From the NCBI GenBank assembly GCA_963556255.1, contig OY744615.1, positions 12,532,115 to 12,596,114 on the forward strand: DNA of 64,000 nucleotides, read 5' to 3'. Origin of the DNA: Allolobophora icterica. Its lineage: Eukaryota > Annelida > Clitellata > Crassiclitellata > Lumbricidae. This document shows, piece by piece, positions 49,108 to 62,544 of this stretch. Position 1 is the stretch's first letter, and each line of letters opens with the position of its first letter. The notes under the pieces were generated by a model. It was not told the DNA's origin and searched no databases. It saw nothing but the letters and a program-made list of their open reading frames with translations. The translations under genes were made by a program, and so were the position numbers.

Positions 49108-49210
49108 GTGATGGATGATGCATCTCACCCAATCAATTTATTGAAGAATGAGCAGGGTCTAGACAATATAATGGTCGCTACAGAAAACGTTTACATTAAC
49201 ATTTACATGT
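49108..49210 (+). mobile_element. SINE-like repeat, 3' fragment
   Basis: Shares the 3' body of the repeat at 3305-3600 (CATCTCACCCAATCAATT, GAGCAGGGTCTAGAC, CATTAACATTTACAT). The tRNA-like head is absent. Confidence 0.5.
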
Positions 49211-50520
49211 AACTCTGTCCCCGGAAAGCGATGCTAATCATTTTTGTTATGACACAATGTTGTTAGACATAAATTTTGACAAGGACTAGTGATATTTCCT
49301 TTGTCAGAAGAAACATATAAGAGAGGGAGAATCAAAATCAATAGCCTTTGAACCTTTCACGGCCACCATTCCACACTAAATGTTTCCACTGTTCGCCCAA
49401 TATTGCACCTTTCGCTAATAATTCTTACACCGTTATCCTAACATTACAGTTGGTCCCATCATTATACTATACCACTTTGCATCATCTGGCATTGCATTGC
49501 AGTGTTCGCAAGGTGGCGACTGATGTTCCGATTTGAGAGAAGTTTTAAGTGTTTGACATAAACATTCACCAGATGACGAAATGTTCCCAAAAAACTTTCA
49601 ACAATCTGTAACAAACGCTCATAATGTCAGACTATACTAAATCAGACCTCGTCAGGTTAATGTTAACGGCAAACGTCTTAACCCTTTAACAACGAGAGTG
49701 TACTAAAAGTGACTTGGAAACCAATGCAGCTCGTCGGTAAGGTATTAAGTAGGCCTAGGCCCAGGGTAGATTTTTTATTCACCATAAATAAAACCCTTTG
49801 AATATACTGACTTTGAATTTGATAAGGGTGGTTCAGTTGTTCAAGGTCTCCACCGGAAAAAGTTGGAAACGATTGAGCTTCTGGACCGACGCCCAAAGGA
49901 CTGCAATGGTTGTTTATATAGCTCTTGATATCTCGACTGCGCCCAAACACCTTCGCTGTAGAGTTCATTTGAGAACTTCAGCCCAGCCCATTTTTGTTTA
50001 GGTTATTCAGTTGCGTGTGTATTTCTGTGTGGGCCATTCAGTTATATACGTGTATAAAACTGTATATTATATATTCTGTGGGCGCATGGACTAGCGTAGA
50101 ATAGCAATAGACACAGCGGATTTGGGTTTAGCTTAATTAATTTGGTCTTTATTTTCCGTTGTAGGGGGTCTATGGACATGGCTTTTTGATGTATCGCCGT
50201 TTGAAATGATGAGGAAAATATCACATTGAGTAGATTTTTAGAAACAAATTAATGAGAAACTTCAGCACAGTTTAACCGGTGAAAATCCACCAGTTAATGT
50301 TTGAATTAACAAATGTTTATGACTACAAACCATTCCTTACGGCGGAGCGAGCCTTCATTAATCCTTCCCCTATTTGATGTGCACGGTCATCCTCCAGTTA
50401 CCCTCGTGAGTTTCTTTCGTCGGTTGCGGGTGTCTCCACGAACCGCCTTCTGCTGACAAGACAAGACCGCACCGAGTCAAAGAGAACATGACTCGAATAT
50501 CAAATGTCCTGCACACGACT
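49211..50520. other. No supported gene
   Basis: No repeat or coding region that I can support; GC content rises slightly near 50330-50480. Confidence 0.5.
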
Positions 50521-50764
50521 CAGCGCCTGTAATGGATCATGAGTTTTGTCTGCGATTTCACTTGAAGCGCCATCGACTGATGCCTTGGGCATTATTTAAA
50601 GGCGCTATAGAAGTCATTGGTTTAGATTTCGCTGTGTCGTCCCAATCACCGCGTCCCAATCACTCGCCCATCTTTAAGACTCAGCCAAAATTTGTACATT
50701 TACTCAGTTGGACTTCTAAGTAAATGCTCAACACTGTGACATATATTCAATCAATTAACCAATC

Positions 50765-50830
50765 AATCGGAATTTATATAGCGCTCCTTCAGATCTATAC
50801 TTATTCGCTCCCGACCCAGGTTAGACGGGA
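50765..50830 (-). mobile_element. LINE/SINE 3'-end fragment (inverted)
   Basis: CAATCAATCGGAATTTATATAGCGCTCC then CGCTCCCGACCCAGG: reverse complement of the shared 3' end with a (TTGA)n-like tail. Confidence 0.6.
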
Positions 50831-50934
50831 AAGTTTGTCCGCCAGTCCGTCGGTGTTAACACGTCGAAACGCAACAACATACTTGCACTTTTATAGTTTT
50901 CATGTATAACTTTAATATTTATGTGACTTTATTC

Positions 50935-51245
50935 ATCGCCCTCACTCTGCTGCTTCTCGTCGTCCTCTTCGTTCATCTGACCGGTTTGACCTCCTCGTTC
51001 CCCGGGTCAGGACTTCTCTGGCTCAATCTAGGTCTTTTGCCTCCATTGGCCCTGCTCTTTGGAATGAGCTGCCTCCGTACGTTCGTTCTTCTATTCTCTC
51101 AGGTAACGTCTCTTCCTCTTTTACCTTTCTTAAAACTTGCTTTTTCTCTCGGGGTCTCTCGCACTGGGAGCGCTTCTGAATGGCCCTCCCGCTAGAAGCG
51201 CTTTATAAATATCCAAATACAATACAATACAATGCAATACAATAA
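50935..51245 (+). mobile_element. LINE 3' end with RT C-terminus
   Basis: One plus frame reads VPRVRTSLAQSRSFASIGPA, then LWNELPPYVRSS and TFLKTCFFSRGL before a stop: the C-terminal end of a CR1/Jockey-type RT ORF. It is followed by GGGAGCGCTTCTGAATGGC, AGAAGCGCTTTATAAAT and an (ATACA)n tail. This copy identifies the origin of the many GCGCTATATAAAT ends in the window. Confidence 0.82.
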
Positions 51246-52100
51246 CTTAGAATATTACTGATTTTCATTAATTTGATTCTATCGTGTTATAATATTAGAA
51301 CATAATTCACAAACTGCCCCACAGGTCCCAACTGATTATTTAGGAGATTTAATAAAGTGAGAGTAACATAAGGAATATTGCGACACCACTGACCAAGATT
51401 TCTGATTTATTATGCCTCCCTTCAATATTGCACCTTTTTGTTGGCAAAGACCATTTCAAGGGTTACAGCTTCAGTGACTTTGGAGCGAAAACCGCCGAAA
51501 CTATAAATTGGAGGCAATATTACAGTTTTCTATCAGATTTCATTATGATTGCTCTTTGTGATCTGAAACATTCGTCATTTGTTGAACGTGCTGCAAAATA
51601 TGAACAATATTGCTATCTGAGAAATTATCGCCGAATTTATATTCATACAGATTTCATTTCATTTCCTTCCCACCAAAAAGGCAACAGATTGGAAGTTAAC
51701 GCTGATGGTAAGTCTATTTCTCATGTAACGCCATCTTTGTCTATTTCTCTGTTTTTTCACATGGCTTCGAAATCCGATTGCCGCCAATTTTACTTTCGAA
51801 GAAATTTGTAGTTCTGTTGATCCCTTTATTCGTAATATATCTTGTATTCGGAGACATGCTGCCACCAGGTCTATTTCAGTTGCGCAAATCGAGTCAATAG
51901 TGTGGATTTTTCTTGTGTTAGGATCGAAAAGCAACGAGTAACACGTAGGTCTAATTCACCCATATGCCTACTGTAGCTGTATGCAGTACATACCGTACAT
52001 CCAGCAACACATCAACTGTGGCCAGGAATCTTGAGGTATCACTGTCGGCGACAGTCACTATATAGTGAACATAATACATCAATTTTAATATATTTTGGCT
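51246..52100. other. No supported gene
   Basis: A 127-codon plus frame at 51428-51811 has no domain that I recognise and an ordinary A/T-rich composition; I leave it unannotated. Confidence 0.45.
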
Positions 52101-52104
52101 ACCA

Positions 52105-52185
52105 ATAAACGTTTGCTAATTTTAAACTTGTTTAAATCTCTACATTGGCTTCCTGTTAAGCAAAGGATTAGTTTTAAATCGGATC
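52105..52185 (+). pseudogene. LINE RT fragment
   Basis: Reads SLHWLPVKQRISFKS, the conserved L-H-W-L-P-V-x-x-R-I block near the RT C-terminus. Very short. Confidence 0.65.
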
Positions 52186-52307
52186 ACTGGTAGCATCTGT
52201 GCCCATTGTAGGTAAAAATGAATGATTCTGAACGTATACACCTATGTACTGCGGAGATACATAGATATATTTAAAGACATTGGCTGAATGGGCTAGTAAC
52301 TTGTAAT

Positions 52308-52660
52308 TTTTAATTTATATAGCGGCACTTCGACAGAGACTCACCAGACTCACAATGAACCCACGATCGAAGACTGTGGTAATTAAATTATAATATGAGA
52401 GAAATAGCAGAATACAGGCAAAATAATTAAAGATCTAGCACAGAACCCTGAGGAACAACAAAGTTGAATGGCGTATATCAACCAGGTGTAGTAGGAACCA
52501 GTTAGACCGTAGCTAGTGTAATTGTAATTGTAATTGTAATCGAGAATTTATATAGCGCCATTCATAATCAGAGGCGCTCCCGACCCAGGTCAGTGTCTTC
52601 ACTGACAAAGAGAAATGTTTTCAGGCGCTTGCGAAACTGGGCAGGAGAGAGAGGATGTGT
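52308..52660 (-). repeat. Two GCGC-end retroposon fragments
   Basis: AATTTATATAGCGGCACTTCG at 52311 and GAATTTATATAGCGCCATTC at 52544, the latter with a (TGTAAT)n tail at 52515-52540 and CAGAGGCGCTCCCGACCC. Both are reverse-complement copies of the LINE 3' end family. Confidence 0.65.
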
Positions 52661-52726
52661 TTAATTCCGAGCAGACGCGGTAATCATTTGGAGTATTCTC
52701 CAACGCCTGGCACCAAGGAGAGAGAG
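52653..52726. repeat. Inverted repeat, left arm
   Basis: About 72 bp from GATGTGTTTAATTCCGAGC to GGCACCAAGGAGAGAGA. It pairs with 53562-53633 with only a few mismatches (CTCCAACG against CTGCAATG). Confidence 0.92.
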
Positions 52727-53289
52727 TGGCAAATAATTCAAGAGGAATACTATGATCAGTCGTGTAAAAATGCAGAATTTAGATGAAGAAAGCTCATAAC
52801 AGTGCAGTGGCCAGTGTAGATATATGCTAGGTCATCATTGTGTCTATAATCTCAAAATACGAGGTCATACGTAACATCTATACGTTTTACAATAGCTCTG
52901 TTGAGAGGATCTACGCGCGAAAAAATGTCATTTTTCAAAATATCCCCACCAGAGGAAATTTCTTGAAAAATCCTCTGCCATGAGATATAATAGGCCTAGT
53001 TTGAATAGAAGAGACAGAGACAAAAGCAGTGAGCACTAGAGACATACAGACAGAGCTAGAGAGACAGTTCGGTCTGTTTATAGTACCGTAAAAAATTGAA
53101 TTGTATTATTTTGGTTGTCAGTGTCTACCACTGACTCCTTGCGTCGCTCCTCATTCATCGTCGCCGCCGATGATCGACCACTGACTGAAAGACGGACGAT
53201 TAACGCCACCTCCGCCGCTTCCAACAGACCAGGTCGATTCAGAGACAGACGGAGAGGAACAGGAAGGGAGAGTGAGAGGGAAGTGCCGC

Positions 53290-53560
53290 TCTCTGTATCT
53301 GGCTGTCTCTCACTCTCTGTCTCTATCTCTGTCTCTGTCTGTCTGTCTCTCACTCTCTGTCTCTATCTCTGTCTCTATCTGTCTCTCACTCTCTATCTAT
53401 GTCTCTGTCTGTCTGTCTCTCACTCTCCGTCTCTATCTCTGTCTCTGTCTCTGTCTGTCTGTCTCTGTGTCTGTGTTTCTGTGTCTGTGTATGTCTCTCT
53501 CTGTCTCTCTCTCCTTCCCTCTCTGTCTCTCTCTCTCGCCCTCTATCTCTCTCCCTCCCT
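53290..53560. repeat. (CTGTCT/TCTC)n pyrimidine-rich array
   Basis: Compound and imperfect CTCTGTCTCTAT units, ending at the right arm of the inverted repeat. Confidence 0.95.
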
Positions 53561-53561
53561 A

Positions 53562-53633
53562 TCTCTCTCCTTGGTGCCAGGCATTGCAGAATACTCCAAA
53601 TGATTACCGCGTCTGCTCGGAATTAAACACATC
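53562..53633. repeat. Inverted repeat, right arm
   Basis: Reverse complement of 52653-52726. The spacer of about 840 bp includes a TCTGTCTC-rich array (53290-53560) and a CG-rich patch (53110-53260). Confidence 0.92.
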
Positions 53634-53639
53634 AGAATG

Positions 53640-55996
53640 CAGTAGAATTGCATGCGTTGACAACTGAGTGTGATCCTCTGAACGCCTTCAACTGTAACAG
53701 AACCTGGTCCGTTAGCTGCCCAAGCTGTGGTGCGTTGTCCGTTGCTAGCGGACGTTTCATGTCTGTTGGCCGATATTTGTTCTAAGGGGAGCCTGCGTTG
53801 CTCTGGGGCCAAGGGTTCATGGCCGTTAAAGTGATGAACATCTATTAGGCGATGCACAGTAGGATGATTAACGACCCCTTCGGTCGAGCGTGTGTGGCCG
53901 GATTTGTGTGATCTCGGCTGACGACATTTATAGCAAGAAGACGATAAAATCAAAGCCTGCTGCTGCTGCGTCTTCAGCACGCAACAGCACCTCCAGCGTC
54001 AGCACGAGCAACAGTACCGGCTTCAGCAGCTGGCGAGGCAGCGTTTGACTTAGCAGGGAATTCTAGACGAATGAGGTGAGCGCCGTAATGTCTTCACTCT
54101 CAAGTACATTCTTTATTTCACGTTGGCATGAAATGATGGACACGTGTAGATGGAACAGAAGTAAGAGATAGGCTGGAGATGTTACTTCTGGGTACACAGT
54201 ATGATCCGCTGTTGCCTGTATCCAGACAAACATTGTGACATTGTATGATAAACAGACGGAAACGTCTTTAGTAAATCGCCTACAGCCGATGTATGTATGC
54301 TGTTTCCATTAGAAGTCGGTCTATGTGTGTCGCGTATGTCTTCAATTATGGTTTCCAAAGTTCAGGCTGCATGAGACTTTTCCGTTGTCACAGCGTTTAG
54401 TTTAAGTGTTTCGCTGATGCGGCTTCCATTCCACTGGACTTACTGAAGCAGCAACAAACCTCTTGACTCTTAAAGATCCGCATAAGATGATGAGGAAAAA
54501 CTAAGGTAAGTCCATCATAAATACTAAAATCCAAATCACAGAAGTGTTGTGCAGTTACCGATCGAGCTGGATGATCATTGCAACTGTGAAGTGTCTAGAG
54601 CGTTTGAATGAAGCAAAATCACATTAAAATATCTATGTATGAATACATGCACTCCAAGACATTTATTATAGCACGTTTTAAGTACCGGTAACTCACAAAG
54701 TTGCTCCACGCGTGACTATCTAAGTGATTTAAACAAGTGTCTTTTAAGACAGTTTGAAAGTGTTTGCTGAACAAAGTTTCATGTAACAGTACGTATATGA
54801 AGAGAAAGTTACAAGAAGAAGTTCCAAGACATAAGAAGGTACGATGGGCTGGTATTAATGTGCGGAAACGCGGCATATGCGTATCTCCACGGGCAGCAGA
54901 TCGCAACGGTCACCGACCCAGTTGACTCAGGAGTGAGACATAGACCTGCCTTGTGTATGTCGGTGCGGTGTTGAGTGTTGACCAACGAAGTTCGACCCAG
55001 GAGCAGAATCTTGAAACTTATTCTGTCCTCGGTAGTGTCCCTCATATGATCCTATATGTTAAAACTTCTGTAGATTAACTAGTAATCGGACGGCACTGTT
55101 GAGGACGGACTGTAGCCGAGGCATTCTGAACTAGAGTGACGCGGGGAAAGAAGTCCCCGTTCATACCCCGCATATTTAGTTTAAAGTTTTAACCCCAATC
55201 CATCCCATGCCCGCTGTCATCTGCTTCTGTCCCCGTTGCTTCACTTTCCCCTTAACCATCGTCCTCATTCCCCCACCACTTCAGCATTAATAAATTCATC
55301 CCTGCGATGTCCCCTCATCTCAAAAGTAAAAAATACATTCAACGTGTAATATTATTAAAAGCATTTTACCAACTGTATGAAAACTTAAGCACAAGAATGC
55401 TGTACCACAGCTTGTTATTTGTTTATTGTCTGGGAATAAATAGCAGATCATCATGAGTGGCAGTATTTAGCTGCGTTCGACGATCCTCAATATTTTGCCC
55501 CAAAGAGAATACTCTTGTTCTGATGATGATGTGTCTGTGATGATGATACCGACAATTTATATGGTGCCGTAACACGGCCATACCGCTGCAATGGCGCCTA
55601 AGACCGGTCAGGAAATGAAAGTGATCTTTGGTCACACACTCGATTTATTCCATGAGGCCTGTACATCACCAGACGATTCTGAACAGGACATGTCTGTGCC
55701 AAACTCAAAAGCCAGTGTTAGAGTCAGAATTTTGTCCCCAGCATATCTCCGAAGAATGAATCGCTTTCTCTGTGGTTTTTTAAAGGAGACTCCAAGTTTA
55801 CAGCAGTGTTATTGTTAGACTTTATAACGACTGCAAATATATTCTTTGTTCATAGAGGGCTACAAGTCTATGACTACTCTATGGCGTTATGGGCGTTCTA
55901 GTGAAGTTCTAAGGACTGATTATGTTTGACTGAGTAAACGAACGTTTTACTTTAGAATAAAACGTTTAATCTATCAGTTATCACTGCTCTCTTAAG
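53640..55996. other. No supported gene
   Basis: A minus-strand open frame at 53640-53980 includes a CYKC that faintly recalls a gag zinc knuckle, but the full CCHC spacing is not there. The rest shows no feature that I can support. Confidence 0.4.
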
Positions 55997-56315
55997 CAGT
56001 GGCGTCACTATGGCTGGTGTCACCCGGTGCGGTAAGTCAAGGTGTCACCCTAAAAAAAAGTTATGACCTTTTTTTTAGGAATTCGTCTCAAAAAAATAAA
56101 CTTTTTAACTTTTTTGGGAACTCGTCTCCAACGATTACGATTTCATCTCCCAAAAAAGTTGATGACCATAAAACCATAACAAAACCTGATGATAGGAATT
56201 CGTCTCCCCAAAAAGTCTTCACAAATTTTTTTTATCATGTTGGGTGTCACCCCCCCCTCTGAGGGTGTCACCTGGTGCGGTCCGCACCCCCCGCACTCCC
56301 CTAGTGACGCCACTG
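55997..56315. mobile_element. hAT-like MITE, family E
   Basis: 319 bp with termini CAGTGGCGTCACTA / TAGTGACGCCACTG and a perfect 8-bp duplication CTCTTAAG. Contains repeated GGTGTCACC and a CCCCCCC stretch. Non-coding. Confidence 0.9.
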
Positions 56316-56323
56316 CTCTTAAG

Positions 56324-57900
56324 GGGTGACTGCGCGTGTTTGGTCAATCATATCTTGGATGCTTACAATTAACCTTTCTCTGAAATATAATATAAAAAAC
56401 TCTTGTACAGAGTGGGTAAGCAACACACTGCTATACAGCTTGACACACTCATTTGTCAATAGATGAGCTCAAGCGGACTTGACTAACGATAGTGACATCG
56501 AACTTTGAAGAACAGGTGGACATTCTATTCTCGAACTTCTTGGTTAAATGTTTTTAACAAAAACATCTTCTTAATTCTCGTCACAATACGTTTAACAGTG
56601 TTTCAATGTGTCTCATTGATAACCGTGTCTTTTCAATCTGCTGTAGAATGACGTTACCATGACGAACACGTATTAAGGAGCACGTTCATCGTAGAACCCA
56701 GGAGCTACATGAGTGTACTTGAACCGAGTGACCTCTCTCGAAACTTGGACCATGGATTACACGGTTGTGGAAGCCCTCTGCTTCCTTTGGACAATGACAT
56801 TCGGACCTTCATCCGGTAAGTCCGTACTTCAATCTCTTTTCCGCCACCGTCTCGCGGATTTTTACCGGGACATAGATGGGAAACTATGGTTGCTGATTAG
56901 ACCATAAGTGTCTGTGAGTTTCCACACCATAGTCAATCGTGTCTGGGGCCACTAGTCATCAAAGTGCATTTCGTAAACAACCGCGCATTCGTGAATAATA
57001 ATGCTGTCAGACACATGCACAAGATCTAGATAAGAATGTAAAGTAAAACTTTGTGAGGTTGTTACTATTAACCGCAACATAGGAGATGTTCGATCGTAAT
57101 AGGATCTTGGATTTCAGTGCAGAGTAACACGAACTGGCTACGATTTACCGTCCTCGCTCTGGGTGTCTCGGCTTTAACACATTCTTGCGCAATCCATCTC
57201 CATCTGTTACATCTCTTGGACTGAAGAGAATCAACTGATATTTGCAATAACAGCGCTGCTAACCACCTGAGCTTAGTTCACGACCCTTATACCTACTCCT
57301 CCAATTTATTGAATAATTTGTCAAATTTAGAATTTTTCTCTTGTAGTACTTTTCTCTTATTTAGTCCAAATCTTGTTTGTCTTCGTGTCTATTTTTTAAC
57401 CAACGAAGTTGTTTTCTTCCATTGTTTAGCTTTCTTTCAAATCTTACGTGTAGTGCAAGAATGTGAAAGAATCAGGTAAATGGCAGTGTTCCAACTGACC
57501 AAACCATCGGGGTCTTCGTTGAATAACTTTACCCAGCAGAGTTATCTGCATATCGTTTTCCACCATTTTTACTTCCTTGTAGTCCTGAGAATGGTGTTTA
57601 GTTTTCGAATGAGTTTTGATCGCAACATAGTTGAAATGACCAACGTGAATAACAAAAAAGGATACCTCCTGTTTGACAAACAAACAGATTAACAAACGAC
57701 GTAAACACGAACCGAGAAGGGCATATAACAGTAGAAGCTAATACAAAGCCTTAACTGTGACCCTGTGCCAGTGACAACCGAGTTAACCGTCGAGGTCAAG
57801 AGACGATATCAGCCAAACAAGTTGTTGATGCTGGCATTTACCCAGATGAAGGAATTCCGTCTTGTTAATTCAGAAAAAACGTAGTGAATGACATCAAAGA
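56324..57900. other. No supported gene
   Basis: Apparently unique sequence; no repeats or coding exons that I can support. Confidence 0.5.
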
Positions 57901-57901
57901 C

Positions 57902-57962
57902 TTATGTATGTATGTATGTATGTATGTATGTATGTATGTATGTATGTATGTATGTATGTATG

Positions 57963-57993
<31 letters not shown>

Positions 57994-58086
57994 GTATGTA
58001 TGTATGTATGTATGTATGTATGTATGTATGTATGTATGTATGTATGTATGTATGTATGTATGTATGTATGTATGTATGTATGTATG

Positions 58087-58129
<43 letters not shown>

Positions 58130-58133
58130 TATA
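57902..58133. repeat. (TATG)n-(TA)n microsatellite
   Basis: About 190 bp of TATG repeats with one AAGT interruption, then about 40 bp of TA. Confidence 0.98.
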
Positions 58134-58199
58134 TGGCTATTGGCAAAGCGCCGCTTAGGAATCCCACAAGGGGATAGAGCCTCACAGGAGTGTTAAATA

Positions 58200-59570
58200 T
58201 TTCAAAGGAAACACATGTAAATTAAATTATAATAATAAAAACAACACGATTTATGTAGCGCCGTGAAATAATAATCTGAAAGGAGACATATCTTTTTATT
58301 AAATGATAATGATAAAAAATAAGACGATTTATATAGCGCCGTATTGTGGCCTAGGCTGAAGATGGCGCTCTACAGCCATGAATTCAAAAGTCAAAGACAG
58401 TCATGAGCAGCAGTCTTCTGTTCTGGCTGGATGCTAATCAAATTCAGTAATCGGAAATATAGTCCGGAATAAGGTCATTCAGTGTTGTTGAGTGACTAGG
58501 CACAATTTCTAATTGATCTTCTGAGAGACGTGTTACCAGTACAGGCTCTCGCGCAGCAGATCCATGCCATGATCGGATTGTGTCCAGCGATAGATGGGGA
58601 TTTGGTCTTTCAGGTGTAGTGAGACAGGTAGACGTAGGACTGTCCAATTAGATTACTAGCCGTCTGTCTTCAGCATACAAATCACAAACTATAGTCCAGA
58701 GAGCGATCAGCAATAACAGCATCAAATGCAATGGTCATGGTTCAATAGACCGACTGTTAGTTGCATATTTCTGCTATCGGACATTCGTGTAAAATTCCAA
58801 CGAAGTGATTGCATCTGTGAATTGCTATAGTCAGTGGAAGTACCTGTACAGTTGTATGACCCTTTTCCAGTGTGATTCTTATCTTCATGTTGCATCTTCT
58901 CTGGCTCTGCATCCGCATTCAACTCATCGGCCGACCTGTTCCGCTTGATTTGTCGACGTCTGTTTCTCGTCCGACAGACAAGGTGCGCTCGTCTGTCGAT
59001 TAATTGGACGCAAGTGAACCGAGGACTGATCCAGGAAAGACTCGCCATTCACCGACAGGGTGGAAGCGATTGAGGGAGGGACGGAAGGAAGGAACGCTGC
59101 TGATGAGAGGCAGGTGGAAAGAGACAATGGGAGTGGAGAAAGAAAGTTTGAGAAGGAGAGAGAAAGCAAAGGTAGTAGTTGAGACAGAGACAGGATCAAG
59201 AGACAGGGACATAGGAAAAGGGAGAGCGAGACATGGACAGATGCAGCGGTAAAGGCAGGGAAGAAGCAGAGACAAGGGCAGAGGCACAATCATGAGTCAG
59301 ACGCAGGCGTAGAGATAGAGGCAGAGAAAACCTACACAACCAGAGATTCACATTAACTGTGAACTATAAACAACTCTCGGTGACAAGTAGACCATTGGTT
59401 CTGCTTTGTGCAGATACGCAAGCATTCTTTGTTGATTTCTCCTGTGAGCCGTGTAACTAACGCTTGCATGTTTAAACTGTAACTGTAACTGTACCCATTT
59501 TATCCATGTCAACTCCATGTTCATCCGATATTAGTACAACCACAAGTGACAGAGTTTAATCCAGTGGTTT
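58200..59570. other. No supported gene
   Basis: Two ACGATTTATRTAGCGCCGT pieces (58247 and 58323) belong to the GCGC-end repeat group. A 108-codon minus frame (58722-59048) has no hydrophobic leader or known domain. A GA-rich tract is at 59070-59330. Confidence 0.45.
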
Positions 59571-59571
59571 T

Positions 59572-59830
59572 CAAACTTTTTGGACCAGGGACCCTTATTT
59601 TTTCTAGGCATAATTTGCGGACCCAAGTATTTAAAAAGTAACATTTATCGCTTAAAATTTACACAAAATAACAGACAGACTATTTCCGCAATACAAGATT
59701 GCTCATCACGATGAGGACTATTATAATATAAGAAGTGTATGAATTTGAAAACACAGGTTGGTAATGCTAAAACCATGCAGTGTTAATCATTAATGAATAT
59801 TTTCGGAACGATCTCGCGGACCCCCGTCAT
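59572..59830 (+). mobile_element. Possible truncated hAT-like element
   Basis: Begins CAGTGGTTTTCAAACTTTTT and GGACCAGGGACCC, with a later CGCGGACCCCCGTC. CAGTGGTT-type starts with GCGGACCCC are common in hAT non-autonomous elements. The right terminus and a target duplication were not found. Confidence 0.5.
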
Positions 59831-61174
<1,344 letters not shown>

Positions 61175-61178
61175 ATTT

Positions 61179-62519
61179 AGGGTGATTCACGCCGCCATGG
61201 GAAAAAATTTTTTTTTCCTGATTGACTGACATAGTAGATTATTTTGTTCCTTTGGTTGTTCTGAACAATACAGCAAACTTTTACTGTAATCTATCAATGT
61301 TTACTGGTTGCTCAACGACCTTATATTCGAGATATGATCCCCATGGAGAAAGCAATGTATTTGCCATTGATGAGACCCTCGAATGCAATGATCTAATTAA
61401 ATTGGGGTAAAATCTTGGGATGCATCGTTTCAGACAGCCAGATGCATATCATATGGTCAGATGGATGGCCAAGGTTAGTTATTGCTTCAAGAATTGTCAT
61501 TTTAGAGATCAATTTCAAATGACAGCCTCTTGGAAAAGAAATATCATTGAATTCTGTTTATTTGCAAGTCATGCACATGTGAGAGCATGAATAGCTTGTT
61601 CGGTGGCATCTGATGCACCAATTAATGACTTCCAATTGTACAAGCAGATCAGGCAGTATACATCAATTAACAAAGTTGTGTCTGAGGATGCCAAAAAAAT
61701 ACAATCATCTGTGGTAAATAGGACCTGAACTGGTTTCTTTAGCTTTCTTTCTGACAAAGCATCATTGGACTTGAATGCAACATTATTGCTGGCATGCGTC
61801 AACATGGCAAAGACTGAAGAGTCAGAGGCATTAAAATAGATCCTTATAAGGGTCTACGCAACGAAGAGCTGAATGAGCTTGTTAATCCATCTCCAGTCTG
61901 TACCGTGCGTTCTCTTGGCTTTGATACAGACTTCATCATGTCTAATAATCCAGAAACTTGGAGCTCATGTGTGATATTTCAACAGATCGAATCTGCCATG
62001 GTTTGTGTGTGGTCAATGCTGCTGCTGAGTGTTCCATTGCTGTAACATCACATTTCAATGAGTCTGTAACCAGGAATTAAAATGAGGTGCAAAAATTGAT
62101 GCAGGTGGTTGAAGATCACTGACGCCGTGTGCCAGATTCTGGCAAATCTACTTGGAAAGGCTACAGTTCGCGCTATCAGCTGGAACACTGATTTACGATT
62201 GACTAATAAACACTTCCTGGTTGATTGCTAGATTTTTTAGTTAACAGATACTGTGAATTTCTATTTTCTAATGGCTACTTTGAGTTATTAATGACGCTAC
62301 TATTCATGCTATTCAACTTAATTCTGTGTGCGATATAGCCATTATCTTAATATGTAACTTGACAATACGATTGTATGGGAACTTTTGTGCTCACTGAGCA
62401 ACCTCTAAAATGTATTTGATACTGAATTTTTTTATACAGACTTTAATCTGAACCCAAAAGGAACAAAATAAACAACTATGCACATTAACTTTCAAAAAAA
62501 ATTTTTTTTGAATCACCCT
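61179..62519 (+). mobile_element. DNA transposon with AGGGTGATTCA termini
   Basis: 1.34 kb between 11-bp inverted termini AGGGTGATTCA / TGAATCACCCT. It is embedded in (CA)n(TA)n on the left (61009-61174) and (TA)n on the right (62520-62542). It carries the later half of the same putative transposase found at 36695-38944, here on the plus strand. Confidence 0.8.
61250..62220 (+). pseudogene. Putative transposase of the AGGGTG-terminus family, C-terminal half
   Basis: Broken frames read DAYHMVRWMAKVSYCFKN, then HFRDQFQMT, SDAPINDFQLYKQI, and NPETWSSCVIF. RWMAK, FRDQF and the A-P-x-N-D block parallel the minus-strand remains at 37207-37930 (HRARWMARVI, TAAPRNDLALL). No N-terminal HWDGK or CRHH block is seen, so the copy is internally deleted. 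Confidence 0.65.
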
Positions 62520-62544
62520 GATATATATATATATATATATATCG

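Noticed and set aside
50902..51195. Membrane-protein-like frame (MYNFNIYVTLFIALTLLLL)
   Set aside because: Another frame of the same DNA is clearly the C-terminus of a LINE RT; the hydrophobic frame is its shadow.
53640..53980. Possible gag-like zinc knuckle (CYKCRQP)
   Set aside because: The third and fourth ligands of a CCHC motif are not at the right spacing.
53950..54060. Minus-strand LLKPVLLLVLTLEVLL as the missing ADAMTS signal peptide
   Set aside because: No ATG in frame before an upstream stop and no usable donor in the required phase.
58722..59048. Minus-strand frame starting MASLSWISPRF as ADAMTS exon 1; a GTACTT donor at its end has the right phase
   Set aside because: No hydrophobic signal peptide, and matching phase alone has a one-in-three chance.
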